64,000 nucleotides of DNA from Bacillus sp. OV166 (GTDB taxonomy: Bacteria > Bacillota > Bacilli > Bacillales > Cytobacillaceae), in contig NZ_FXWM01000001.1 in assembly GCF_900177675.1 (NCBI RefSeq), positions 4,225,001-4,289,000 of the forward strand. The letters are read 5' to 3'. Every line of letters begins with the position of its first letter. Positions within the stretch are counted from its first letter, which is position 1. The notes below the pieces were generated by a model. The model searched no databases, was not told where the DNA came from, and saw nothing but the letters and a program-made list of their open reading frames with translations. Made by a program: the position numbers and the translations under genes. Positions 16,250 to 24,456 of this stretch are shown in pieces.

Positions 16250-17317
16250 TTAAGTGTAAAGCTAACAATCACTATTTATGATAATTTATTGGAGTTTACC
16301 CTTTCGGGGAAACTCGTAAGTGTTTTTAAGAATCTATAAGTTCTTATGCTGCTAAGGTAGTTAAAGGTTGTAATTTTTCTGGGCAATAGGATTCATTTCG
16401 TTTGGCTATTCCTACAAATACCCGAGCCAGTTTACCAACCAATTTGATAATTGATTTCATCTTCTTGATTTTTTTCACCTTAACATTAGTGGTGTGTATC
16501 GCTTTAAACTCAGGGTTGTTCATGACAAGGCTCATCGTCGCTAAGTAGAGGAAACGCCGCAGTCTAGACCTTCCACGTTTAGAAATGACAATTTGACCTT
16601 TCCACTTTCCCGAGCTTGCTTCAGCTAGGTGCAATCCTGCATGACGACGTAGTAAAGAATTACCGTGGGCAAAGCCACTTAAATCTCCAGCTTCCCCTAA
16701 TATACTTGCCAATGAAATCTCACTAATTCCTTTAATGGTAAGCAATTGATTGGCATAAGGAATTTGTTTAAGTACTTCTGCGACTTGTTTTCAACTCTTT
16801 CGAGTTGTGTTGTTGCGAGGTCATATTCCTCTAGTAATTGTTGTAGATGAAAATTATAATCATCAAGTGCCTTTTTACATGGTACGGATTTACTGTTACT
16901 ACCTCAATATTCTTTTCGAAAAGCCATTTTGATAGATTAATCCAGTAAATGTCCCGTAGGTTCCATGCCGAATATAGTTGTATCTAAGTTATTTGTCCTT
17001 TTTAGCTTGTTAATCCAGTGCAATAAAATAGTAAATCCATCTTCGTTATTTTCAAATGTAAGAGGATCTCCGACTACAATTCCACGGAAATTTACAGCTC
17101 GAGCCACATGTAATTGTTGAGCAATGTCCACACCAACAACAAGGTGTTTATCGGAAATTCTTTCTATTAGTTGATTTTGCTTGTCTTGCATTTTAAACTT
17201 CATAGTAAGGGTTCCTTCTAAGGTTTTGAGTTAGAGTGGTGTCTATACTCATATCTTACTGAGGGGCTCTATTTTTTTCAAAGTTCAAATTTAACCATCT
17301 ACAGGAATGCTAACCTG
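16163..17317 (-). mobile_element. IS110-family insertion sequence, degenerate
   Basis: The transposase remnant at 16344-17203 is flanked by an 11-bp direct repeat, ATGCTAACCTG, at 16163-16173 and 17307-17317. IS110 elements have no long terminal inverted repeats and recombine at a short core shared by both ends, so these repeats are candidate boundaries. They would leave about 170 bases downstream and 104 bases upstream of the transposase. The boundaries are an inference. Confidence 0.5.
16344..17203 (-). pseudogene. IS110-family transposase, frameshifted and internally deleted
   Basis: The N-terminal part, GVDIAQQLHVARAVNFRG...FGMEPTG, is the start of the DEDD RuvC-like domain. Around 16939 one base is off, and the next frame continues YWINLSKWLFEKNIEVVTVN. 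After NPYHVK the sequence jumps to a helical stretch ALDDYNFHLQQLLEEYDLAT, so roughly 100 or more codons of the middle are missing. A second frameshift near 16790 leads into the C-terminal Transposase_20 domain, LLTIKGISEISLASILGEAG to NESYCPEKLQPLTTLAA. AAGGAACC lies before the ATG at 17203. The element cannot make active transposase. Confidence 0.85.
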
Positions 17318-18033
17318 CTTCGTTGAAGTTGGACAAGGATATTAACTTAAAAAGATAAAAAGACACTCGTTAATGAGTACCTTCCTTCTCGAATTTCGTC
17401 CGCTCTGGGTTCCGTTGTGTATCCGCTCGTTTGAATGCCTCCCCTCGCTTCAAGGCTTTTGAATAGCTCCGTATCTTGCTTTATTAATTGCAAAGACTTC
17501 TGATTCTGTCAAAATGTGTAGCTTTGGTGAGTGGGATTTCAAAGTATTTCATGGTGTACGCCTCATTCGTAGTTTGTCCTTTGAAAAAGGCGGTACGGTT
17601 GTCGGTGCGGTACACTTTCGACTGAGAACGCAGTCTATCATAATCTAGTTCCTATTCTTGTAGTAGGAATTGATTTGCCAATTTCTTATCTATTTATTAA
17701 GGTTGAATTTCTTCAAGCGTCAATCAGTATCTCAATCAGAATCTCATCCAGAAACACTTCCTCTACTCTGGTCTATTAACTGATTAATACGGTTCATATA
17801 GCCCTCTGCTTTTTCTCGGTATCGCTGTTGTAGTTCATCCGAACTTATATCAAATCCATCTAGTTTGCATTTTAAGCGGAATAGCTGCCTTACACATATC
17901 CAGCAATATAATCACTTTCTATAATCTGTGTCTCACCATTTACATTATTAAACTCAACTTGAAATCTTGTGTTGCTGATAAATTAATCAAAATGCTATGA
18001 CTTTACTTGAAAGGCAGCAATAACCAAGGTTCT
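17318..18033. other. Decayed non-coding zone between the IS remnant and the amino-acid racemase gene
   Basis: No intact gene. On the minus strand short frames such as YDRLRSQSKVYRTDNRTAFF with FKGQTTNEAYTMKYFEIPLT (about 17510-17650) and KCKLDGFDISSDELQQRYR (about 17770-17880) look like protein debris, interrupted by stops and shifts. I do not recognise their families. The stretch probably records successive insertions and deletions at the boundary of the catabolic island. Confidence 0.5.
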
Positions 18034-19140
18034 TTAGAAATAAGATTTTTCACTGACGGAAAGTTGTTGTATAATTTCTCGATTAGGTTCATAACCAATT
18101 CCTGGTTTCTCTGGAACGGTGATTATTCCATTTTCAACCACTACTACAGGGTCAATAATGTCTTTCTCCCAATAACGAGAAGAAGCAGCTGTGTCTCCAG
18201 GTAGTATGAAATTGGACAAGGTTGTTAACGCAATATTATGTGCCCTTCCTACACCCGATTCCAGCATTCCCCCACACCAAACTGGGATATCATGTTTTTG
18301 GCATAAATCGTGTATTCGCTTTGACTCTGTTAAACCCCCGACCCGTCCGATTTTGATATTAATAATTTTACAGCTTCCGAGTTCAATTGCTTTTCGGGCA
18401 TCTTCATAGGAATGGATGCTTTCATCGAGGCAGACGGGTGTGCTCAGCTCTTTTTGTAGTTGAGCGTGGTCAACAATATCATCAGAGGATAACGGCTGTT
18501 CGATCATCGTGAGATTAAACTCATCAAGTGCTTTTAATCGGTCGATATCATTTAAATGGTAAGCTGAATTGGCATCAGCCATTAATGGCACATTCGGAAA
18601 ATGTTTCCGAACCTCCCTTAAAACCTCGACATCCCAACCTGGTTTAATTTTTACTTTTATCCTCTTGTATCCTTCATTTACATGTTCCTCAATTAATTGA
18701 ACTAAATCGAGAACAGTATCTTGAATCCCAATACTAATGCCGACATCAATTTCCTTTTTTTCACCACCCAGTGCCACAGCGAGTGGAATCCCTTTTTGCT
18801 TAGCGAATAAATCCCACACGGCCCCTTCAATTGTTGATTTTGCCATATTGTTTTTTCGAATTCCTGAGAGAATTTCAGAAACCTCATCAGGGTGCTCTAT
18901 ATCTGTATTCAAAAGTTTTGGGATCATAAAATCCTCTAACATATGCCAGTTAGTTTTTACTGTCTCTTCATTATACCAAGGAGAATGAAATGCTACTGAT
19001 TCCCCCCAGCCGCTCTCACCATTTTCATCCTTTGCTTCTAGTAAAATAAATTCTTTATCTTCAAACGTTCCGAAACTAGTTGAAAACGGAAATTTCATCT
19101 TCATTCTTACATGTCGTAATTTTACCTCTCGTAATCTCAT
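18034..19140 (-). CDS. N-succinyl/N-acylamino acid racemase (enolase superfamily, MenC-like)
   Basis: 368 residues of the muconate-lactonizing subgroup of the enolase superfamily. The catalytic pair KxK is at about 162-164 (KRIKVKIKPG), metal ligands are Asp189 (MADANSAY), Glu214 (MIEQPL) and Asp239 (CLDES), and the opposite-face base is Lys263 (INIKIGRVGG). This is the full set of o-succinylbenzoate synthase and N-succinylamino acid racemase. The neighbours decide between these: a GNAT acyltransferase overlapping by 4 bases and an M20 amidohydrolase, with no menaquinone genes. The same trio is known from Geobacillus, where it converts D- to L-amino acids through succinylated intermediates. 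The 4-base overlap indicates translational coupling. Confidence 0.85.
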   Translation of the reverse strand: MRLREVKLRHVRMKMKFPFSTSFGTFEDKEFILLEAKDENGESGWGESVAFHSPWYNEETVKTNWHMLEDFMIPKLLNTDIEHPDEVSEILSGIRKNNMAKSTIEGAVWDLFAKQKGIPLAVALGGEKKEIDVGISIGIQDTVLDLVQLIEEHVNEGYKRIKVKIKPGWDVEVLREVRKHFPNVPLMADANSAYHLNDIDRLKALDEFNLTMIEQPLSSDDIVDHAQLQKELSTPVCLDESIHSYEDARKAIELGSCKIINIKIGRVGGLTESKRIHDLCQKHDIPVWCGGMLESGVGRAHNIALTTLSNFILPGDTAASSRYWEKDIIDPVVVVENGIITVPEKPGIGYEPNREIIQQLSVSEKSYF

Positions 19141-19994
19141 TCTGTTGTCACTCCTTTATCATGAAGTAAATTTTGTAAGGATCGTTTTGGGACAAATACA
19201 TAAAAATGAACTGATTGATTATTATTTTTTATAAGGGAAACAACTGCGTATCCCTTATAAAATAAGGTATGGAAGATCTTTCGCGTTTTAAATCGCCAAT
19301 CCATTGCAAGCTCCTTATTTGTGTTTTTTACATACTGAAAATTGGCTGGCACTGGCAATAAGATTGGATTATCACTAGACGAAATGCTTGGTAAGTCTTC
19401 CTCAATATTCTTTAATTTTGGGAGTTTCCCTTCAATTGTTTCCCATTTAAAGATCAACTCAGCCTGTTCTTGGTTAATAGGATAGGGTTTTGAAATATAA
19501 GGACTATTGGTCCACCATTCCACTTTAAGACGATCCGATGGAATACCTTTATTTAAATTGTCTTCCATATCACCATAGCAATTATCAACATATGTTGAGC
19601 TTATTGCATGTAATTTTGATAGATTAAGATAAGCATTTCGTGTTTCAAGTGGATCATACGTCCACATGATCAGTTCGTAACCCATTTCTCGAGCTAATTC
19701 TTTCTGTTTTTCTTTTAAGATAGCACCTATGCCTTTCATTTGGTGACTCGGATGGACCCCAAGCATATGTGAACACAAATAACTTTTCCCGTTATTAAAA
19801 CCCGCAAAACTATAACTGAATCCTACTAAATCTTCATTAATAAAAGCACCTAATAAAAGGCCGCCATTTTGAGAAGCAGTGATCGTTTGATGGAGGGGAA
19901 GCGGTTGCATCTTCCATACTTCTTCTTCCAGTTTTTGAACCAGCGTTAGATCATGAACAGTATTTAGCATTCGTGTTTTAATTTCAAAACTCAT
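19137..19994 (-). CDS. GNAT acyltransferase, likely D-amino acid N-succinyltransferase
   Basis: 285 residues. The N-terminal half is a GNAT domain: LCSHMLGVHPSHQMKGIGAI at about 93-112 carries the acyl-CoA loop, followed by MWTYDPLETRNAYLNLSKL. The C-terminal half is an extension (YPINQEQAELIFKWETIEGK and beyond) seen in the group that accompanies N-succinylamino acid racemases. By analogy with the characterised Geobacillus pathway it would succinylate D-amino acids using succinyl-CoA, preparing them for racemisation. It overlaps the racemase gene downstream and the M20 gene upstream by 4 bases each, so the three form one tight operon. The amino-acid preference cannot be read. Confidence 0.8.
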   Translation of the reverse strand: MSFEIKTRMLNTVHDLTLVQKLEEEVWKMQPLPLHQTITASQNGGLLLGAFINEDLVGFSYSFAGFNNGKSYLCSHMLGVHPSHQMKGIGAILKEKQKELAREMGYELIMWTYDPLETRNAYLNLSKLHAISSTYVDNCYGDMEDNLNKGIPSDRLKVEWWTNSPYISKPYPINQEQAELIFKWETIEGKLPKLKNIEEDLPSISSSDNPILLPVPANFQYVKNTNKELAMDWRFKTRKIFHTLFYKGYAVVSLIKNNNQSVHFYVFVPKRSLQNLLHDKGVTTE

Positions 19995-21133
19995 GATAAC
20001 TCCCCTTTTTCAAAAGCCTCAAGTGTATTTATTATGGTTCTTGCAAGGATTTCAATTCCAGAGTAAAGGGAACTATGATTAAATGTCATTTTAGGATGGT
20101 GAAGCCCGGGCTGTAAATCGCACCCTAATCCTAGCATGGTCGCTTTTATGTGGGGATTTTTCAATGTGTAAAAATGAAAATCCTCTCCACCCGGAGTAAT
20201 AATCGGATCTTTTAACCGCTTTTCACCTAAAGAATCAATAATGGCTTTCTTCATAAAATGTTTAGCCTGTTCATTAACTTGTGCAGCTGCTACGTTCGCT
20301 TTTGTCTCTAGTGTTATCGTAACACCGTGCAGATTTGCGACTGATTCCGCGATTTCATTGATCTTTTCTATAAGTTCTTTCATGACTTCGTTTGTTTGTG
20401 CCCGCAGGTCGATGTTAAAGTTCGCATTTCCGGGAATAATGTTCCCAGAATCACTACCAGCGTGGAACTTTGTCATTTTAGCGGTATATGGAATCATCGG
20501 ATCCAAATGGATGCCTTTTATGGCTTGAATGAAAGATGAACCCACTTCGATAGCATTCTGGCCAAGATGAGGACGTGCGCCATGTGCATCCACACCAATA
20601 ATTTTCCCATCCAAAAATGCTGCTGCACCATGATAAAGGGCAGGCACTGCATACCCGTCCGCTAGTTCCTCAATTGGTCTCAGATGGACACCATACAAAA
20701 AATCCACATCATTTACAATCTTGTTTTCTATCAACTTTAATGCCCCGGTTCCCTTTTCTTCCGCCGGTTGAAAAATGAATTTCAGTTTTCCTTTATAGGA
20801 GGTATTTAGTTTTTGCAGAAGGAGCATGGTTCCCATCACCATCGTCATATGTGCATCATGCCCACAAGAATGGTTTGCTTGAAATTGACCATCTACTTCT
20901 TGCCAGAGTGCATCCATATCAGTACGAAGGGCAACGCAAAAATCCCCGGTTCCCACCTCCACAACGAGACCTGGACAATCATCAAACGTTTGGACCGTGA
21001 AACCCCGTTCCTCTAAAAAGTTTTGAATGTAGGCAGTTGTCTTGTACTCCTGCCAACTTATCTCCGGGTTTTGATGTAAATAATCAAAAACGGAATCAAT
21101 CGTAGGTTTCAGCTCCATGATAATTCCTTTCAA
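19991..21133 (-). CDS. M20 family amidohydrolase, likely N-succinyl-L-amino acid desuccinylase
   Basis: About 380 residues of the M20D amidohydrolase family. Metal-site motifs are ALRTDMDAL, NHSCGHDAHMTMVMG (the Cys and His of the bi-metal site), FQPAEEKGTGA, GVHLRP and PGGEDFHFY near the C-terminus; the dimerisation lid domain lies between about 170 and 285. In this operon it should hydrolyse the N-acyl group from the L-amino acid, making the D-to-L conversion irreversible. The start is uncertain: a TTG at 21131-21133 sits 8 bases after GGAGG, while an ATG five codons later has AAAGGA 6 bases ahead. The stop overlaps the GNAT start by 4 bases. Confidence 0.83.
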   Translation of the reverse strand: MKGIIMELKPTIDSVFDYLHQNPEISWQEYKTTAYIQNFLEERGFTVQTFDDCPGLVVEVGTGDFCVALRTDMDALWQEVDGQFQANHSCGHDAHMTMVMGTMLLLQKLNTSYKGKLKFIFQPAEEKGTGALKLIENKIVNDVDFLYGVHLRPIEELADGYAVPALYHGAAAFLDGKIIGVDAHGARPHLGQNAIEVGSSFIQAIKGIHLDPMIPYTAKMTKFHAGSDSGNIIPGNANFNIDLRAQTNEVMKELIEKINEIAESVANLHGVTITLETKANVAAAQVNEQAKHFMKKAIIDSLGEKRLKDPIITPGGEDFHFYTLKNPHIKATMLGLGCDLQPGLHHPKMTFNHSSLYSGIEILARTIINTLEAFEKGELS

Positions 21134-21181
21134 TATTCTTTCCTCCGTTTGGTTTCACTTTATTAATTAGCTTGATTTTCC

Positions 21182-22183
21182 TTACCCTAATAAAAATCCT
21201 TCATAATATGGGTCTTCACTTTCAATAATGAATTGATGCATGCCAGTAATCCATGCAGATCCAGTAATCTGTGGAATAATGGCTTGATAATCGCCTACTT
21301 GGCTAACCGCAATAACTCTTCCTGCAAACTTAGAATCAATAATACTCTCATGTACGAAATGTTCATGTATTTTTAACTTTCCTTGCGAATATAGTAACGC
21401 CATTTTTGCACAGGTACCTGTGCCACAAGGGGATCGATCAATTTGCCCATTTCCAAATATAACAGTATTCCTATAATCAACATGTTCATTATCCGATATC
21501 AAACTAAACTCAATTAAATCAATCGAGTTGATTTCTGGAATCAATGGATGCTGAAATTTCAACTGTTCATTTGCGGCCTTTTTAATTTTATTCCCAAGAG
21601 TAATTAATTGCTGCTGTTCTTCACTTACTAGCTTTAAACCAAACTGTTCAGCCTTAACGATGCCAAATATGCTGCCACCAAAGGCCACGTCAAGCAACAC
21701 ATTACCAACACCTTCAACAAATACATTCACTTTCTCTTCAAAAACAAATGCCGGTACATTTGTAAACGTTACTCTATCCACCTTTTTGTTCAAGAACTCA
21801 ACGCTACATTCAACAATTCCTGCCGGTGTATCTATCTTTATATTCTTTTTGTGTTCAATCATTCCAATATTTAAGGCTGTTGTGATTGTTCCAATAGTTC
21901 CATGACCACACATATTTAAGTATCCATTACCATCCATGAAAATAACGCCAATATCGCAATTTTCCGAACAAGGATCTGTAATGATAGCGCCAAACATGTC
22001 TTTATGACCACGTGGCTCCGACATTAATAATTTTCTCATCCAGTCTAATTTACTTTGCAAATACAGCTTTTTTTCCATCATCGTTGAACCTAGTATTCTA
22101 GGTGCGCCCCCGGTAATGATTCGAGTTGGCTGCCCCATCGTATGAGAATCAATGGTATGAATATATTGTGAAAAATTTATCAT
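21182..22183 (-). CDS. Proline racemase / hydroxyproline 2-epimerase family
   Basis: 333-residue cofactor-independent racemase. Both catalytic thiols are present: Cys92 in NMCGHGTIG and Cys253 in RSPCGTGTCA. This two-Cys form catalyses proton exchange at C-alpha of proline or 4-hydroxyproline, whereas the related dehydratase has Thr in place of the second Cys. The stretch GVIFMDGNGYLNMCGHGTIG is close in style to clostridial proline racemases. AAAGGGGGA lies 6 bases before the ATG. It sits between the D-amino acid operon and an M19-family gene, and proline dehydrogenase lies elsewhere in the same island, so supply of L-proline for oxidation is plausible. Confidence 0.87.
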   Translation of the reverse strand: MINFSQYIHTIDSHTMGQPTRIITGGAPRILGSTMMEKKLYLQSKLDWMRKLLMSEPRGHKDMFGAIITDPCSENCDIGVIFMDGNGYLNMCGHGTIGTITTALNIGMIEHKKNIKIDTPAGIVECSVEFLNKKVDRVTFTNVPAFVFEEKVNVFVEGVGNVLLDVAFGGSIFGIVKAEQFGLKLVSEEQQQLITLGNKIKKAANEQLKFQHPLIPEINSIDLIEFSLISDNEHVDYRNTVIFGNGQIDRSPCGTGTCAKMALLYSQGKLKIHEHFVHESIIDSKFAGRVIAVSQVGDYQAIIPQITGSAWITGMHQFIIESEDPYYEGFLLG

Positions 22184-22259
22184 GTCTTATCCCCCTTTAA
22201 TACATATTGTTGTTTTTTTACTGAAATTTTACGAATCTCTTTTTAAGAAAAACATATGC

Positions 22260-23270
22260 TCATGGTTTCCACACTTCTTTATAAACACGAAGGAAGTTTT
22301 CACCTAATATCAAAAGGACTTCCTCCTCTGAGTACCCTCTATTTATTAATGCCTCTGTTAATTTAGAGAACTTTGATGGGTTTTCTATCCCTTTTGGATA
22401 TCTCCATGGCGGCGGAGGGTAACAATCTGCCTTCCATTTTCCTGTATGAATTAAATCTGTATATAACTTTTTCGATTCATCAAGAGCAGCAATCCCATCC
22501 ATTCCTTCCCAATAATCCATCCCAATCCCTATATGTCTGATCCCAACAAGATTTCTAATGTATTCGATATGGTCGATCAAATCCTCAACCGTTGCTTTAT
22601 TTTTTGTTGATACGAAAGCTGGATAACCAACAACCCCGATGACACCATCTTTTTCGGCTACTGCTTTTATTTGATCATCCTTAAGATTTCTAGGTGATGG
22701 ACACAAGTTAAACACGTTTGAATGACTAAATATGACAGGTTTCTCAGATATCTTAATAGCGTCCATGGTTGTTTGATAACCTGTGTTGGTTAAGTCTACC
22801 AATATTCCTACACGATTCATTTCTCTGATTACGTTTATACCGAATTCACTTAATCCACTATTAGTTCGCTCTGTGCAACCGTCACCAATAAAATTCTTTA
22901 CGTTATAACAGATTTGGATAACCCTTACGCCTAACCGGTGATAAACAGACAAAAGGTCCAAATCGTTTTCAATAGGCAGAGAGTTTTGGAAGTGAAAAAT
23001 GATTCCTAATTTATTTTCTCGTTGAGCCCTATAAATATCTTCTACGCATGTTACAAGTAACAAGTCATCACTTGCTTCGATTTTCTTTAACCATGTGGCA
23101 ATGAGACTAACTGTTTCTCGACAATTTTGATCGACTGCCACAGTGGGAGCCATTACTGTAACCCCTCCGTCGATCCACAATTTATAGTAGTTTTCCAATG
23201 ATCCTAATGGACATGTCGCGTCAATTATGATTGCTTTTTTGTGAAGTTGTAAACTCTCAGTTCTATTCAA
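22260..23270 (-). CDS. M19 (membrane dipeptidase) family protein with a degenerate metal site
   Basis: 336 residues with the M19 fold. The usual metal ligands are largely absent: the N-terminal HxD is DATCPL (residues 17-22), the bridging Glu position reads FHFQNS, and the DLSH histidine reads DLTNTG. Only SHSN (IFSHSNVFNL) is kept. The segments YNVKNFIGDGCTERTNSGLS and GMDYWEG belong to a known subgroup with the FQN motif, but the loss of the DLSH histidine is further. Ordinary zinc dipeptidase activity is therefore doubtful. The start is a TTG at 23268-23270, 9 bases after AGGGGGG. A separate terminator lies upstream, so the gene probably has its own promoter. Confidence 0.78.
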   Translation of the reverse strand: MNRTESLQLHKKAIIIDATCPLGSLENYYKLWIDGGVTVMAPTVAVDQNCRETVSLIATWLKKIEASDDLLLVTCVEDIYRAQRENKLGIIFHFQNSLPIENDLDLLSVYHRLGVRVIQICYNVKNFIGDGCTERTNSGLSEFGINVIREMNRVGILVDLTNTGYQTTMDAIKISEKPVIFSHSNVFNLCPSPRNLKDDQIKAVAEKDGVIGVVGYPAFVSTKNKATVEDLIDHIEYIRNLVGIRHIGIGMDYWEGMDGIAALDESKKLYTDLIHTGKWKADCYPPPPWRYPKGIENPSKFSKLTEALINRGYSEEEVLLILGENFLRVYKEVWKP

Positions 23271-23310
23271 ATATATTAGCCCCCCTACTATATTGGAGTC
23301 TTTTCTAAAG

Positions 23311-23341
23311 TAAAAGGGAAAAGCTAAGCCTTTCCCCTTTT
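23311..23341 (-). terminator. Terminator after the HyuA-HyuB-M19 operon
   Basis: TAAAAGGGAAAAGC and GCCTTTCCCCTTTTA form an imperfect hairpin with a short loop. It lies 18 bases past the stop of the M19 gene at 23359, and the minus strand continues T-rich (TTTTACTTTAG). Confidence 0.6.
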
Positions 23342-23358
23342 ACCTTTATCCTTTTTGA

Positions 23359-24441
23359 TTATTTCACCTTATTCACTTTCACTGTGTTGCTATAACAAAT
23401 AGCAGAGTCCCATACTCTAGCAAAGTTCCCCCAAGTTATACCTTCTATCTCCGTTGAAGAGAAACCCCGCTTGCGCATTTGCTCCAGCAAATTAGGTACA
23501 TCCACCGCACCATTTAGTTCAGGATTTTTGGGGAGCGTGCCACCAATACTATCAAGCGCCTCTGCGTCCAGATAGTCGATGAAGTCAAACCCGAAGCCAA
23601 GGTGTCGTGTCCCTACCAGACCGGCAATGTACACGGCGTGGTCGATAAATCGATCAATCCCAGGGTTGTCTTGATGTACAAACGCTGAGAATGCATTGAG
23701 GCCAATGATCCCATTACGCTCAGCAATTGCTTTTATCTGATCATCTGTTAAGTTACGCGAGATTGCACATACACCTTTTGCATTAGAATGGGATGCAAAT
23801 ACTCCCGGACCTGGATACGCGCTTAATGCTTCCCAAAAGGATTTTTCATTCAGATGGGACAAGTCCAGCATGACTCCCGCTTGTGCCATCTCCTTCAGAA
23901 GAATGCGCCCTTTTGCAGTAAGGCCTCGAACCTCACCATCCCCAGGGCCCTGAAGTCCAGTTAGCCACGAACCACTTCCCGATTGGGATAGTGCCCGTGC
24001 CTCGGCATAATTATAGCCGGGAAAACCGCTCGCAAAAGCATTCGTCTCATTCCACGTTAACAGTCCTGATGTTAGTCCCAAATCGAATAAATCGGACAAA
24101 AGGGCTGGATCTTCATCAAGCGCCGCCATTCCTTCTATCGTTAGCAGGATTGCAAGCTTCCCTGAGCTGATCGCTGCTTCAGCCTCAGCAGGGGTTCTAA
24201 CCATTGCAAGTTCTCCCGGTGATTCTCTCAATTCTGCTCCAAGTGCAGCCATCACCTCCCTAGTACGAGGTGCCGCCCGGTGAGTTTGGTCTAATTCTAT
24301 CCAGATGGTTAGACCTAGTGCATTAATGCCGGCATTTCGTAGTGCTGGCAAATGGCGTTCGCTTATTACCCGACTCTCACCTCGTGAACGACGCCAAATC
24401 ACGTCCACCAGAATATCGCTATGCAAATCGATAAATTTCAT
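23359..24441 (-). CDS. M19 family dipeptidase, canonical metal site
   Basis: 360-residue zinc dipeptidase of the renal-dipeptidase family. All metal ligands are present: His7 and Asp9 in IDLHSDIL, the bridging Glu in LTIEGMAAL, His in DLSHLNEKSF and His in FASHSNAKGV. No signal peptide is seen, so it acts in the cytoplasm, probably on dipeptides including those with a D-residue at the C-terminus. The gene is clearly richer in G and C than its neighbour at 22260 (many Ala, Arg and Gly codons), which suggests separate origin. It follows HyuB by 15 bases and is the last gene of a HyuA-HyuB-M19 operon. Confidence 0.87.
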   Translation of the reverse strand: MKFIDLHSDILVDVIWRRSRGESRVISERHLPALRNAGINALGLTIWIELDQTHRAAPRTREVMAALGAELRESPGELAMVRTPAEAEAAISSGKLAILLTIEGMAALDEDPALLSDLFDLGLTSGLLTWNETNAFASGFPGYNYAEARALSQSGSGSWLTGLQGPGDGEVRGLTAKGRILLKEMAQAGVMLDLSHLNEKSFWEALSAYPGPGVFASHSNAKGVCAISRNLTDDQIKAIAERNGIIGLNAFSAFVHQDNPGIDRFIDHAVYIAGLVGTRHLGFGFDFIDYLDAEALDSIGGTLPKNPELNGAVDVPNLLEQMRKRGFSSTEIEGITWGNFARVWDSAICYSNTVKVNKVK

Positions 24442-24456
24442 GATGTTACGGGCCCC

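Noticed and set aside
18034..19140. o-Succinylbenzoate synthase (menC) of menaquinone synthesis
   Set aside because: Catalytic residues cannot separate the two activities, but the coupled acyltransferase and M20 hydrolase and the absence of other men genes favour the amino acid racemase role.
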